This document shows, piece by piece, positions 7,938 to 15,269 of a stretch of 25,104 nucleotides of DNA. Source of the stretch: an uncultured Bacteroidota bacterium (GTDB lineage: Bacteria; Bacteroidota; Bacteroidia; Bacteroidales; F082); NCBI GenBank assembly GCA_900542475.1, contig UQNO01000028.1, positions 1-25,104 on the forward strand. The letters run 5' to 3'. The position numbers and the translations under genes were made by a program. Every line of letters begins with the position of its first letter. Within the stretch, counting starts at the first letter, position 1. Under the pieces are notes generated by a model that worked only from the letters and a program-made list of their open reading frames with translations, was not told the origin of the DNA and ran no database searches.

Positions 7938-9931
7938 AAATCGTTGAAAACGACAGTTGGTTAAATCCCGTGGCAGAGGAGGTGCAAAAACGTTATGACC
8001 GTTTCTGTAACCGATTGACAGCCATTGAAAAACAGTATGGAAGTCTGGGGGCGTTTGCTTCGGCGCATGAGTTTTTCGGTTTCCATTACGACCGTGTCCG
8101 CCGTGGCTGGTGGTATCGCGAATGGGCTCCGGCAGCGCATTATTTGTCTCTTTTCGGAGATTTCAACGGATGGGCTCGTTATGACAATCCTCTCGAAAAT
8201 GCGGGAAACGGTATCTGGGAGCTCTTTCTGCCGGACTCTGACTATAAAGATAAACTAACACACGGAAGTCTGCTGAAGGTGCTGGTGCAATCAAGTGTCG
8301 GAGAACAGGAACGCATACCTGTTTATATCACCAGGGTGGTTCAAGATGAAAATACCAAAGACTTTTCGGCGCAGTTTTGGAATCCCGAAACACCATACAT
8401 CTTTGAAAATAAAGCCGCTATACTAAACGACGAACCTCTGTTGATATATGAGTCGCATGTGGGAATGGCACAAGAGAAAGAAACTGTCGGAACTTATAAT
8501 GAGTTTGCTGCCAACGTGTTGCCACGTATCAAAGCTGACGGATACAACGCCGTGCAGCTTATGGCAATAGCCGAGCATCCTTATTATGGTTCTTTTGGCT
8601 ACCATGTGTCGAATTTCTTCGCCGCCAGCTCTCGTTTCGGAACACCGGAAGAACTGAAAAAACTTGTGGATGCTGCCCATGGATTGGGGCTGCTGGTGAT
8701 TATGGATTTAGTTCATTCTCACACGGTGAAAAATGTCAGGGAAGGCATTAATCTGTTTGACGGCACTGAATATCAATATCTTAAACCAGGTTTGGAGGGG
8801 GTGCACCCCCAATGGGACTCGAAACTTTTCAATTATGGAAAGACTGAAACGCTGCAGCTGCTGCTTTCAAACGTGAAATATTGGCTTGATGAATACCATT
8901 TCGATGGCTATCGTTTCGACGGTGTCACTTCGATGTTATATAAAAATCATGGTATTGGCGAGACTTTCGACGACCCTTGGAAATATTTTGGTGATAATGT
9001 TGACAATGAGGCAGTGACATATTTGCAGCTTGCAAACAAACTTATTCATGATATTGATAATCATAATGTTACTATTGCCGAAGACGTGAGCGGAATGCCG
9101 GGGATATGTGCTGATATTTGTGATGGAGGTATAGGTTTCGACTATCGTCTTGGCATGGGCTTGCCTGATTTCTGGATAAAGGTACTTAAAGACCAAACCG
9201 ACGAACAATGGAATATGCACGAGTTCTTCTTCACCATGACAAACCGTCTCTATGATGTGAAGACTGTCGCTTACGCCGAATCGCACGACCAGGCATTGGT
9301 GGGTGATAAGACATTGGCGTTCAGGCTTATGGATAAAGAGATGTACACTGCGATGGCGAAAAATCAGCAAAATCTGACAATAGACAGAGGTATAGCATTG
9401 CATAAAATGATACGTTTCTTCACCATCTGCCTGGGCGGCGACGCCTGGCTCAACTTCATGGGCAACGAGTTCGGACATCCCGAATGGATAGACTTTCCAA
9501 GATATGATAACGGGTGGAGCTATAAATATGCGAAACGACAATGGTCGTTGGCTGACGCCGACTATCTGAAATACCACTGGCTTGGTGATTTCGACAAGGC
9601 GATGCTTGGCTTTGTGAAGAAAACAAAGGTGATGACAGCGGCTCCAGCCTGGCTTTTAAACGCCGACGAGGAGAATAAAACCATTGTTTTTGAACGAAAC
9701 AACATGATTTTTGTGTTTAACTGGGGACAGAAATCATTGCCGGATTATAAAATAAAGGTAAAGCAGACCGGCGACTATGAAATTGTCTTAACCACCGACG
9801 CAAAATCATTCGGAGGCTTTGAAAACATTGACAAAGACGCAGTTTTTCCATCAGAAAGAAACGGCGACAATATTACCATGAAAATTTACAATGTGGCTCG
9901 CACCGCCACCGTCTATCAAGTTAAAAAATGA
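7934..9931 (+). CDS. glgB: 1,4-alpha-glucan (glycogen) branching enzyme
   Basis: A 665-residue branching enzyme of the GH13 subfamily related to eukaryotic enzymes (GH13_8). Residues about 60-150 form a CBM48-like beta domain (FGFHYDR, WREWAPAA-type segment, FGDFNGW). The catalytic barrel follows with GSFGYHVSNFFA, DLVHSH, YRFDGVTSM (nucleophile Asp329), TIAEDVSGMP (acid/base Glu383) and AESHDQ (Asp452). It cleaves an alpha-1,4 chain and transfers it to form an alpha-1,6 branch during glycogen synthesis in the cytoplasm. It overlaps the upstream GH13 gene by 4 bp and is the last gene of the unit. No strong terminator follows. Confidence 0.92.
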   Translation: MKIVENDSWLNPVAEEVQKRYDRFCNRLTAIEKQYGSLGAFASAHEFFGFHYDRVRRGWWYREWAPAAHYLSLFGDFNGWARYDNPLENAGNGIWELFLPDSDYKDKLTHGSLLKVLVQSSVGEQERIPVYITRVVQDENTKDFSAQFWNPETPYIFENKAAILNDEPLLIYESHVGMAQEKETVGTYNEFAANVLPRIKADGYNAVQLMAIAEHPYYGSFGYHVSNFFAASSRFGTPEELKKLVDAAHGLGLLVIMDLVHSHTVKNVREGINLFDGTEYQYLKPGLEGVHPQWDSKLFNYGKTETLQLLLSNVKYWLDEYHFDGYRFDGVTSMLYKNHGIGETFDDPWKYFGDNVDNEAVTYLQLANKLIHDIDNHNVTIAEDVSGMPGICADICDGGIGFDYRLGMGLPDFWIKVLKDQTDEQWNMHEFFFTMTNRLYDVKTVAYAESHDQALVGDKTLAFRLMDKEMYTAMAKNQQNLTIDRGIALHKMIRFFTICLGGDAWLNFMGNEFGHPEWIDFPRYDNGWSYKYAKRQWSLADADYLKYHWLGDFDKAMLGFVKKTKVMTAAPAWLLNADEENKTIVFERNNMIFVFNWGQKSLPDYKIKVKQTGDYEIVLTTDAKSFGGFENIDKDAVFPSERNGDNITMKIYNVARTATVYQVKK

Positions 9932-9955
9932 TGTTTTTTAAAAAAAATGTCGAAC

Positions 9956-9974
9956 GTATGGAAATATTCCATAC
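9956..9974. promoter_or_regulatory. Inverted repeat overlapping a -7 box (possible operator)
   Basis: GTATGGAA (9956-9963) and TTCCATAC (9967-9974) are perfect 8-bp arms around a 3-nt spacer. The right arm overlaps the first bases of the -7 box at 9972-9979, so a dimeric regulator bound here would interfere with RNA polymerase. No regulator gene is in the window, so the operator role is inferred. Confidence 0.45.
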
Positions 9975-9979
9975 CTTTG
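9972..9979 (+). promoter_or_regulatory. -7 box of the small outer-membrane protein gene
   Basis: TACCTTTG matches TAnnTTTG and is followed by a leader of about 70 bp before the ATG at 10056. No clear TTG -33 element is found, consistent with a promoter that may depend on an activator. Confidence 0.55.
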
Positions 9980-10055
9980 CGGTAGTTTAATCTTAATAAT
10001 TAGAGAGGATGCCGAAAATCTCTGAAGAGTAGGCGTAACTAAAATTAGTTAAAAG

Positions 10056-10694
10056 ATGAAAAAATTATTTATCACAGTCGCATTCGTAGCAGCAGCTATG
10101 TTCGCTCAAGCACAGTTTTTCCTTGGCGGTAATCTTGGAATGAACTTCGAAAAGAGTAAAACCAAAATGGCTTCATCAACAACAGACAATGACAAGACAT
10201 TTGAATGGAACATCTCTCCATCTATCGGCTACATGTTTTCCGACAAAATTGGTGTGGGTCTTGACTTCGGTGTTGACATGACAACGGTTACGACACCTTC
10301 AACAGCTTTAACGCCAGAAATTAAAAACAAGACAAATGTTTGGACAGTAGCACCTTATCTCCGTTATGTTTTCGCAGAAGTTGACAACTTTAAATTCTAT
10401 GCAGATGCAAAAGTCGGTTTAGGCGGTGGTAAACTGAAAGTTGAGTCTGACGGCAACACAACTGATGGCCCAAAGGTATCGTACTTTGGCATATCAGTTG
10501 TTCCAGGCATGGCTTACATGCTCACCGACAATATCTCGATGAACTGCACTCTCAATATTTTAGCCCTTGGCTTCGATCAACTGAAGGCAAAGGAAAAGTA
10601 TGAAGATGGGGAGATAGAGCTCACAACAACACAGTTTGGTTTCGGTGTCAATAGAGAAACCCCTGTCAAAATAGGTTTCTTCTACACATTCTAA
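10056..10694 (+). CDS. Outer-membrane beta-barrel protein
   Basis: A 212-residue protein with a clear signal peptide (MKKLFITVAFVAAAMFAQA, cleavage near residue 19) and a mature part of alternating polar and hydrophobic strands, as in the OMP beta-barrel domain family of Bacteroidota. Glycine-rich turns such as GVGLDFGVDM and GLGGGK separate strands, and the chain ends FFYTF with the aromatic C-terminus needed for barrel assembly. It should be an eight-strand-type barrel in the outer membrane. It is transcribed alone, from a promoter near 9972 to the terminator at 10715-10739. The exact function (porin, adhesin or structural protein) cannot be read. Confidence 0.8.
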   Translation: MKKLFITVAFVAAAMFAQAQFFLGGNLGMNFEKSKTKMASSTTDNDKTFEWNISPSIGYMFSDKIGVGLDFGVDMTTVTTPSTALTPEIKNKTNVWTVAPYLRYVFAEVDNFKFYADAKVGLGGGKLKVESDGNTTDGPKVSYFGISVVPGMAYMLTDNISMNCTLNILALGFDQLKAKEKYEDGEIELTTTQFGFGVNRETPVKIGFFYTF

Positions 10695-10714
10695 ACCAAT
10701 GGTTTGAAATAAAA

Positions 10715-10739
10715 AAAGACCGCCGGTTCGGCGGTCTTT
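10715..10739. terminator. Bidirectional intrinsic terminator
   Basis: gaccgccg (10718-10725) pairs with cggcggtc (10729-10736) around a 3-nt loop. Runs of A on the left and T on the right give a T-tract on both strands. It lies between the convergent ends of the beta-barrel gene and the SlyD-like gene, serving both. Confidence 0.9.
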
Positions 10740-10741
10740 TT

Positions 10742-11272
10742 TTATTGTTTACATCCGTCGCACCCGCTGCCGCACCCGCTGTTGCAATCGCAGCTGCCGC
10801 AGCCTCCGCCGAGGTCGTCTTCTTTAAGTTCGCGGACGGCGAGGATTTCGCCCTCGAAATAAAGCGGCACACCGGCTAACTCGTGGTTGAAGTCAATCTC
10901 GACAAGTTCGACGCTCACCTTTTTGATTTTCCCCGGCATGATGCCGTTGCCTACATTGAACTGCAATGTATTGCCTTCTTTGCAAAGCTCGTTGAGTTTG
11001 CCGTTCTCGTCAAGGAACATGTCTTTCTTTACAGTGAAGAGCATTTCTTTGTTGTACTCGCCGTAGCCTTCGGCGGGAGTGAGGTGAAAACCGTACGTGT
11101 CGCCAGGTTCAAGACCTTGCAGACATTCCTCAAAGCGAGGCAGGAACATTCCGTGACCGAAGATGGCCTCCAATGGTTTCTCTTTGGTCGCCTGGTCGAT
11201 GACCGGACCGTCTTTAGTGTCGTTGTGCAACGTGTAAGTCAACGTTACAAATGTGTTGTTTGCTACTTTCAT
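10742..11272 (-). CDS. slyD: SlyD-like FKBP peptidyl-prolyl isomerase with Cys-rich tail
   Basis: A 176-residue protein read from the ATG at 11272. An upstream in-frame ATG at 11296 would overlap the preceding gene and lengthen the protein beyond the family's normal start, so it is rejected. The FKBP core shows a SlyD-type segment (FGHGMFLPRFEECLQGLEPGD, split over about residues 38-58; then PAEGYGEY), an insert-in-flap chaperone region, and the conserved EIDFNHELAG and VREL segments. The last 22 residues are Gly/Ser plus six cysteines and contain no histidine, unlike the His-rich E. coli tail; this should be a metal-binding extension. It acts in the cytoplasm in proline isomerisation and metal delivery. 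It starts 10 bp after the vWA gene, so the two are probably co-transcribed. Confidence 0.88.
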   Translation of the reverse strand: MKVANNTFVTLTYTLHNDTKDGPVIDQATKEKPLEAIFGHGMFLPRFEECLQGLEPGDTYGFHLTPAEGYGEYNKEMLFTVKKDMFLDENGKLNELCKEGNTLQFNVGNGIMPGKIKKVSVELVEIDFNHELAGVPLYFEGEILAVRELKEDDLGGGCGSCDCNSGCGSGCDGCKQ

Positions 11273-11282
11273 CTTAATGTAT

Positions 11283-13460
11283 TTAATAAATTCCAAATAT
11301 TTTTCTTAAAAGCCATTCCATGGTGATTAGTCCTAAAATGCCGAAAAACAACCATTTGAGACTTATAAGGTCGTTATATCGTGTTTCTTCCCGTGAAATT
11401 GACGTGATGCGTCTGTCATTCTCTAAATCTTGTATGATATTTTGAATATCAGCGATATAATAATGATTTCCTCCTGTTTGATAGGCCAATGAGCGCATCC
11501 GGTCGATGTTGGCGGTCAGGTCTTGAGCTTCGACGCCTATGGATTCCACCGTAAAAACGCCGTTGGCGTCGTATTCGACACCGCCGAATGATGTGTGGGC
11601 GCGATAGCTGTAGATGCCCTCGGGTAACATGCCGATATTCAAATTGTAGTTGTTTTCGCCCTTGGAAAAAACATAATCATACGATGATATTGTCGCGGAG
11701 ACTCTATTAATCGTGTCTTTGCCCGTTGTTTTTTGAATGATTGTGATATGCAAGTCGGGTTCGTTGATTATTTCCCCGCCCGGATTTCGTAATTCCGCCG
11801 AAAGATGTATGTTTTCTGTGTTGAGATAGTTGTCTTTATGATAGATTGTCAATTCTTTATCTTTCTCTGTGAGAAGATATTTTATCGTTTTGTTGAAAAT
11901 CTCGTTGAAACCGTCGTTGTTCTTGTGATGGTAATATTCGTATAATTTCCATCGCCAACAGCCTGTCCCGAATACGAAAGCATGTTTGTTGCCGTCGGCA
12001 TCGTTTGAAAATGTGAAGAGAGGGTTCGGTGTTTCCAAGTCAAGGATATTCATGAGCAGAACGTCGTCATGACGACTGTTGAATGCGATATCGCAGTGTG
12101 GCAATGCCAGGGGAGGATACGATTTTATTTCATTTTTGATGTCAGATGAAATTGTAAACAACCCGAAAGCGTTGTTAAATCTGCCTCTCACGTCGAGGTT
12201 GGTGTTTGCCGCGCTGCGGTTGATTTTTACGATGTTTTGCGATTCGTTGAACGCATCGAAATCGGTGTCGGCACCAACAATTGTCAACGTTGGTGTCCGC
12301 AGAGGCGTTTCTTGAAACTTCTTGGCATCAAATTGATGCAAAATCACCAAATCATAGTTGGGAAGAGATGCCATCAAGCGCGTTTTAACATCACTGTCGT
12401 TAACGTTTCCGTTGTCATATAACGTCTCAAATTCAAAATGGTCGTCTAATACCGATTTTATCGCTGCGATGTCGGGATGTGGAGCCTTCGCGACGCAGAT
12501 TACGCGGTGTTTTTTGTCGGTGACAGTTACAAATATGCGACGTGCCGGCAGTTGAGACGCACGACCGTGCTTCTCAACTGCCGGCACTAAAAATATCTCA
12601 ATGTTTTTAACGCCGGAATCGCCGGAGTCGATGTTGAAATCAAAGGTTTTAGAGAAACGGTCGGAGGTGACCGTCACGGTGACGTTTTCAACCTCGTTGC
12701 CGTCCATTTTCACGATGACGTTCATGTCTTTCCCCTTGTTGTTCGTGGCGTTGGCAGTTACACGAAGCGGAAACAGCATGTTGGCGGGGACGGTTTTGTT
12801 ATACCTCACATCCCTGATTGTCATCGAAGGATACGAAACGGTGTCGCCAAGTGTGACGGAATATATCGGGAAAGGATAATTTTCGATGTTTAGTTCGGGG
12901 TTGACACCTTGATTTACAATGCCGTCGGAGAGGAGAATCACCGCGCCGACGTTCTTTTTATAATATTGTCGTGAAATAGTGTTCAAAGCGTTGCTTATAT
13001 TGGTGTATTGTTCGGAAAAGCCCTCGTTTCGACCGACAGGGGAGAGTGTGGCAACCTTCTTTGAATTTCCTGTTGACAGAGAGATGTTTCCCGATTCAAC
13101 TCCGCTGCGCTCGAAACGACAGTTTTGACCGAATGTATAATAGTCGATTTCATACTTCTTGTCAAGAGTGTTGGCAATCATATCAATGAGTTGCGGATAT
13201 TTTTCCTTATAAAAAACCGAGTCTTTTGTCAACACTATGGATTCCGAGTTGTCTTGGACGATAACGACAATCGGCTGCTCGATTTTGCGTGTCGTATGCT
13301 TTATGTACGGGTTGAAGAGAAGCATCGCTACGGTGGCGACTGCTGTTGTCCTTGACAAGAACAATAAAATCGTCAGAGACCTGCTGTATTTCTTTGAAAA
13401 AAGATACAACAAGGATGCGTAAACCAAGCCTATCGCTAATGCGATAATTATCAACCACAT
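11283..13460 (-). CDS. Membrane-anchored von Willebrand factor A domain protein
   Basis: A 725-residue protein. Two N-terminal transmembrane helices (about 1-20 and 28-50) precede a vWA domain with a complete metal-ion-dependent adhesion site: Asp70-x-Ser72-x-Ser74, Thr153 and Asp179 (in LLSDG). Beta-rich, Ig-like extracytoplasmic regions follow, and a C-terminal transmembrane helix (about 702-718) ends the chain. This layout matches Bacteroidota vWA membrane proteins of unknown role, related in plan to the BatA/BatB (aerotolerance) group. Residues about 292-307 are encoded by a 46-bp palindrome that may be an inserted repeat. It heads a two-gene minus-strand unit with the SlyD-like gene; the co-transcription hints at a link to protein folding but proves nothing. 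Confidence 0.75.
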   Translation of the reverse strand: MWLIIIALAIGLVYASLLYLFSKKYSRSLTILLFLSRTTAVATVAMLLFNPYIKHTTRKIEQPIVVIVQDNSESIVLTKDSVFYKEKYPQLIDMIANTLDKKYEIDYYTFGQNCRFERSGVESGNISLSTGNSKKVATLSPVGRNEGFSEQYTNISNALNTISRQYYKKNVGAVILLSDGIVNQGVNPELNIENYPFPIYSVTLGDTVSYPSMTIRDVRYNKTVPANMLFPLRVTANATNNKGKDMNVIVKMDGNEVENVTVTVTSDRFSKTFDFNIDSGDSGVKNIEIFLVPAVEKHGRASQLPARRIFVTVTDKKHRVICVAKAPHPDIAAIKSVLDDHFEFETLYDNGNVNDSDVKTRLMASLPNYDLVILHQFDAKKFQETPLRTPTLTIVGADTDFDAFNESQNIVKINRSAANTNLDVRGRFNNAFGLFTISSDIKNEIKSYPPLALPHCDIAFNSRHDDVLLMNILDLETPNPLFTFSNDADGNKHAFVFGTGCWRWKLYEYYHHKNNDGFNEIFNKTIKYLLTEKDKELTIYHKDNYLNTENIHLSAELRNPGGEIINEPDLHITIIQKTTGKDTINRVSATISSYDYVFSKGENNYNLNIGMLPEGIYSYRAHTSFGGVEYDANGVFTVESIGVEAQDLTANIDRMRSLAYQTGGNHYYIADIQNIIQDLENDRRITSISREETRYNDLISLKWLFFGILGLITMEWLLRKIFGIY
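12542..12587. repeat. 46-bp near-perfect palindrome inside the vWA gene
   Basis: The 22-bp arms 12542-12563 and 12566-12587 are complementary at 21 of 22 positions around a 2-nt centre; the outer 15 bp pair perfectly. It lies in the middle of a coding sequence and is read through in frame (V-P-A-V-E-K-H-G-R-A-S-Q-L-P-A-R). Its core shares gagacgc with the intergenic hairpin at 1120-1143. In-frame palindromic elements of this sort are known from Rickettsia; whether this is a related phenomenon is inference. Confidence 0.85.
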
Positions 13461-13488
13461 GTTTATGAAATGCGAAAAAAATTTTTTG

Positions 13489-13496
13489 CAAAAATA
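13489..13496 (-). promoter_or_regulatory. -7 box for the vWA-slyD unit
   Basis: Read on the minus strand this is TATTTTTG, fitting TAnnTTTG, about 28 bp before the ATG at 13460. It sits just left of the repeat element that separates it from the divergent promoter at 13692. Confidence 0.5.
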
Positions 13497-13514
13497 GTAA
13501 AAAAATCAATTGCT

Positions 13515-13660
13515 CGTCATTTCGGGCGCAACGAAGTGAAGTCGAGAAACCTCGGGCATTATGAATGCCGTTTGAATTATTTGTCGGAGATTTATTCACC
13601 AAGGGTGAATACTTTCGCAGGCTCGGGTCTTCATTCCGCTTCGCTTCGGTCGAAATGACG
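13515..13660. repeat. Dispersed inverted-repeat element, copy 2
   Basis: The element is bounded by inverted ends cgtcatttcg (13515-13524) and cgaaatgacg (13651-13660). The left part (13512-13551) resembles 94-132. The right part (13588-13660) resembles the reverse complement of about 1-80, including the internal hairpin attcacc (13594-13600) with ggtgaat (13604-13610). It fills the gap between two divergent promoters. No open frame or transposase is present, so it is best described as a non-autonomous palindromic repeat. Confidence 0.75.
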
Positions 13661-13691
13661 AAAAAATGTTCCTGTTATAAAAAATAATTAG

Positions 13692-13699
13692 TATTTTTG
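13692..13699 (+). promoter_or_regulatory. -7 box for the GT9-tsaC-ctp unit
   Basis: TATTTTTG fits TAnnTTTG and lies 17 bp before the ATG at 13717, implying a very short leader of roughly ten bases. Confidence 0.5.
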
Positions 13700-13716
13700 T
13701 AGTTTGTTTTGAAGTC

Positions 13717-14703
13717 ATGAAAAAGTTCCTTGTGATACAAACCGCATCAATCGGCGATGTGATTCTCGCGACAGCCGTTGTCGAGAAACTGCATTCGTAT
13801 TATCCTGACAGTCAGATAGATATGATGATAAAGAAAGGCTACGAGAGCCTTTTCGAGAGTCATCCGTACTTAAATAGGTTGTATTTGTGGGATAAGAAGC
13901 ATCATAAATACAGGAGTCTGTTTTCCATCTTAAGATTGGTGCGACAGCAGCGTTATGACTTGATAGTCGATGTGCAGCGGTATGCTGCCACGGGTTTCTT
14001 GACGGTTTTTGGCGGGGCGAAGGCGACATCGGGCTTCGACAAGAATCCGTTCAGTTGTTTTTTCACACATAGGGTGAGGCACCAGATAGGGGTGAAGGGT
14101 TTGCATGAGGTTGACCGTAACCAGAGACTCATCGAGCATATCACCGACGAGAAAGCGATGCGTCCAAGGTTGTATCCGAGTGAGCGTGTTTTCGATGGCG
14201 TGAGACATTATAAGTCCGAGAGATATATCTGTGTGGCTCCATGTTCGCTTTGGTTTACCAAACAGTTCCCTGAAGACCGGTGGGTTGAGTTTTTGAGGCT
14301 TGTGCCGGATAATTTGAAGGTTTACCTTCTTGGAGGGAAGGACGATGTCGCAATTTGCGGGCGTATCGTTTCCAAGGTGGAGGGCAAGAGGATAGAGAGC
14401 GTGGCAGGACAGTTGAATCTCTTGGAGTCGGCGGCTTTGATGCGCGACGCGGCCATGAATTATGTGTGCGATTCGTCGCCCATGCACCTCGCCAGCTCAC
14501 AAAACGCCCCGACGACAGCGGTTTTCTGCTCCACCGTGGCTGATTTTGGCTTCGGACCGCTCTCGGAAGATTCGGTGGTCGTCGAGGAAAACCGTGACAT
14601 CGACTGCCGCCCCTGCGGATTGCATGGCTACAAAAAATGTCCGAAAGAACATTTTCATTGTGCGTATTTTATTGATATTAAAGAACTTATAGATAGATTA
14701 TGA
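13717..14703 (+). CDS. Glycosyltransferase family 9 (heptosyltransferase-like)
   Basis: A 328-residue GT-B fold transferase of the ADP-heptose:LPS heptosyltransferase family. The N-terminus has the family motif QTASIGDVILATAVVEKL, and the C-terminal domain has the donor-site motif CDSSPMHLAS. A cysteine-bearing tail (CRPCG, KKCPK, FHC) is typical of Bacteroidota members. It should add a heptose or similar sugar to the lipopolysaccharide core on the cytoplasmic face of the inner membrane; the exact sugar is not readable. It is the first gene of an overlapping unit: its stop overlaps the next start by 4 bp (ATGA at 14700-14703). The partner genes act in unrelated pathways, so the grouping may reflect shared expression rather than shared function. 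Confidence 0.87.
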   Translation: MKKFLVIQTASIGDVILATAVVEKLHSYYPDSQIDMMIKKGYESLFESHPYLNRLYLWDKKHHKYRSLFSILRLVRQQRYDLIVDVQRYAATGFLTVFGGAKATSGFDKNPFSCFFTHRVRHQIGVKGLHEVDRNQRLIEHITDEKAMRPRLYPSERVFDGVRHYKSERYICVAPCSLWFTKQFPEDRWVEFLRLVPDNLKVYLLGGKDDVAICGRIVSKVEGKRIESVAGQLNLLESAALMRDAAMNYVCDSSPMHLASSQNAPTTAVFCSTVADFGFGPLSEDSVVVEENRDIDCRPCGLHGYKKCPKEHFHCAYFIDIKELIDRL

Positions 14704-15269
14704 ACACTTTTGAAGAAGAAGTAGAATTATGTGTCAAACTCCTTTCGGAAGGCAAGGTCTTCATTTATCCGACTGACACGATTTGGGGAATAGGCTGTGA
14801 CGCCACCAATGCCAAAGCTATTGACAAGATATTCAAGATAAAGAGCCGTCCCGCAGGCAAGGGACTGATTATCCTGGTTGATTCCGTTGACCGCCTGAAG
14901 GATTACGTCAAAAATCCGTCGCCAATAGCGGCTGATTTAATAAAGGCTGCCCATAACCCGTTGAGTATCATATATAAAGAATCAAAGGGCCTTGCAAAAA
15001 ACCTCTCGGCAGACGGTAGCGTCTGCATACGCGTGACAACCAATGAGTTCTGCAAGGAGGTGATACGCCGCCTCGGACACCCGATAACATCTACATCGGC
15101 CAACCTCAGCGGCGAGCCCTCACCGGCAAATTTCAGCGACATCTCGGAAAATATGAAAAACACCGCAGATTACGTGGTGAGCCTGTATCATGATGTCATA
15201 GTGAAACCCAAAGCATCGACGATAATCAAAATAAATGACGATAACACATTTGAGATAGTTAGGAGTTAA
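14700..15269 (+). CDS. tsaC: L-threonylcarbamoyladenylate synthase
   Basis: A 189-residue YrdC-domain enzyme that makes threonylcarbamoyl-AMP from threonine, bicarbonate and ATP, the first step of the t6A modification at position 37 of ANN-decoding tRNAs. Visible motifs are YPTDTIWGIGCDA (23-35), the KxR pair Lys48/Arg50 in KIKSRPAGKGL, and STSANLSG (131-138). The length corresponds to the short TsaC/YrdC type and it lacks the extra Sua5 C-terminal domain. It acts in the cytoplasm. It overlaps the upstream glycosyltransferase gene by 4 bp and the downstream peptidase by 1 bp. Other TsaC-family paralogues with different roles exist, but all the residues expected of the synthase are seen. Confidence 0.9.
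   Translation: MNTFEEEVELCVKLLSEGKVFIYPTDTIWGIGCDATNAKAIDKIFKIKSRPAGKGLIILVDSVDRLKDYVKNPSPIAADLIKAAHNPLSIIYKESKGLAKNLSADGSVCIRVTTNEFCKEVIRRLGHPITSTSANLSGEPSPANFSDISENMKNTADYVVSLYHDVIVKPKASTIIKINDDNTFEIVRS

Noticed and set aside
8797..8810. Palindrome gggggtgcaccccc in the branching-enzyme gene
   Set aside because: It is short and encodes a conserved family segment (G-V-H-P-Q-W-D-S), so coding constraint may explain it.
8936..9577. 213-codon open frame on the minus strand
   Set aside because: It lies wholly inside the branching-enzyme gene in antisense and its translation shows no recognisable domain, whereas the plus-strand frame has all catalytic motifs.
9921..9941. AT-only hairpin at the end of the branching-enzyme gene as terminator
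   Set aside because: The stem ttaaaaaa/ttttttaa has no GC pairs and would be weak; it overlaps the stop codon.
10009..10032. Seven-codon upstream frame after AGAGAGG in the leader of the beta-barrel gene
   Set aside because: Too short and without conservation evidence; Bacteroidota rarely rely on such Shine-Dalgarno-like runs.
10883..11326. 147-codon plus-strand frame opposite the SlyD-like gene
   Set aside because: The minus strand encodes a clear FKBP/SlyD protein, and the plus-strand frame is its shadow.
13930..14487. 185-codon antisense open frame within the GT9 gene
   Set aside because: Fully covered by a gene with clear family motifs; no promoter or domain supports it.
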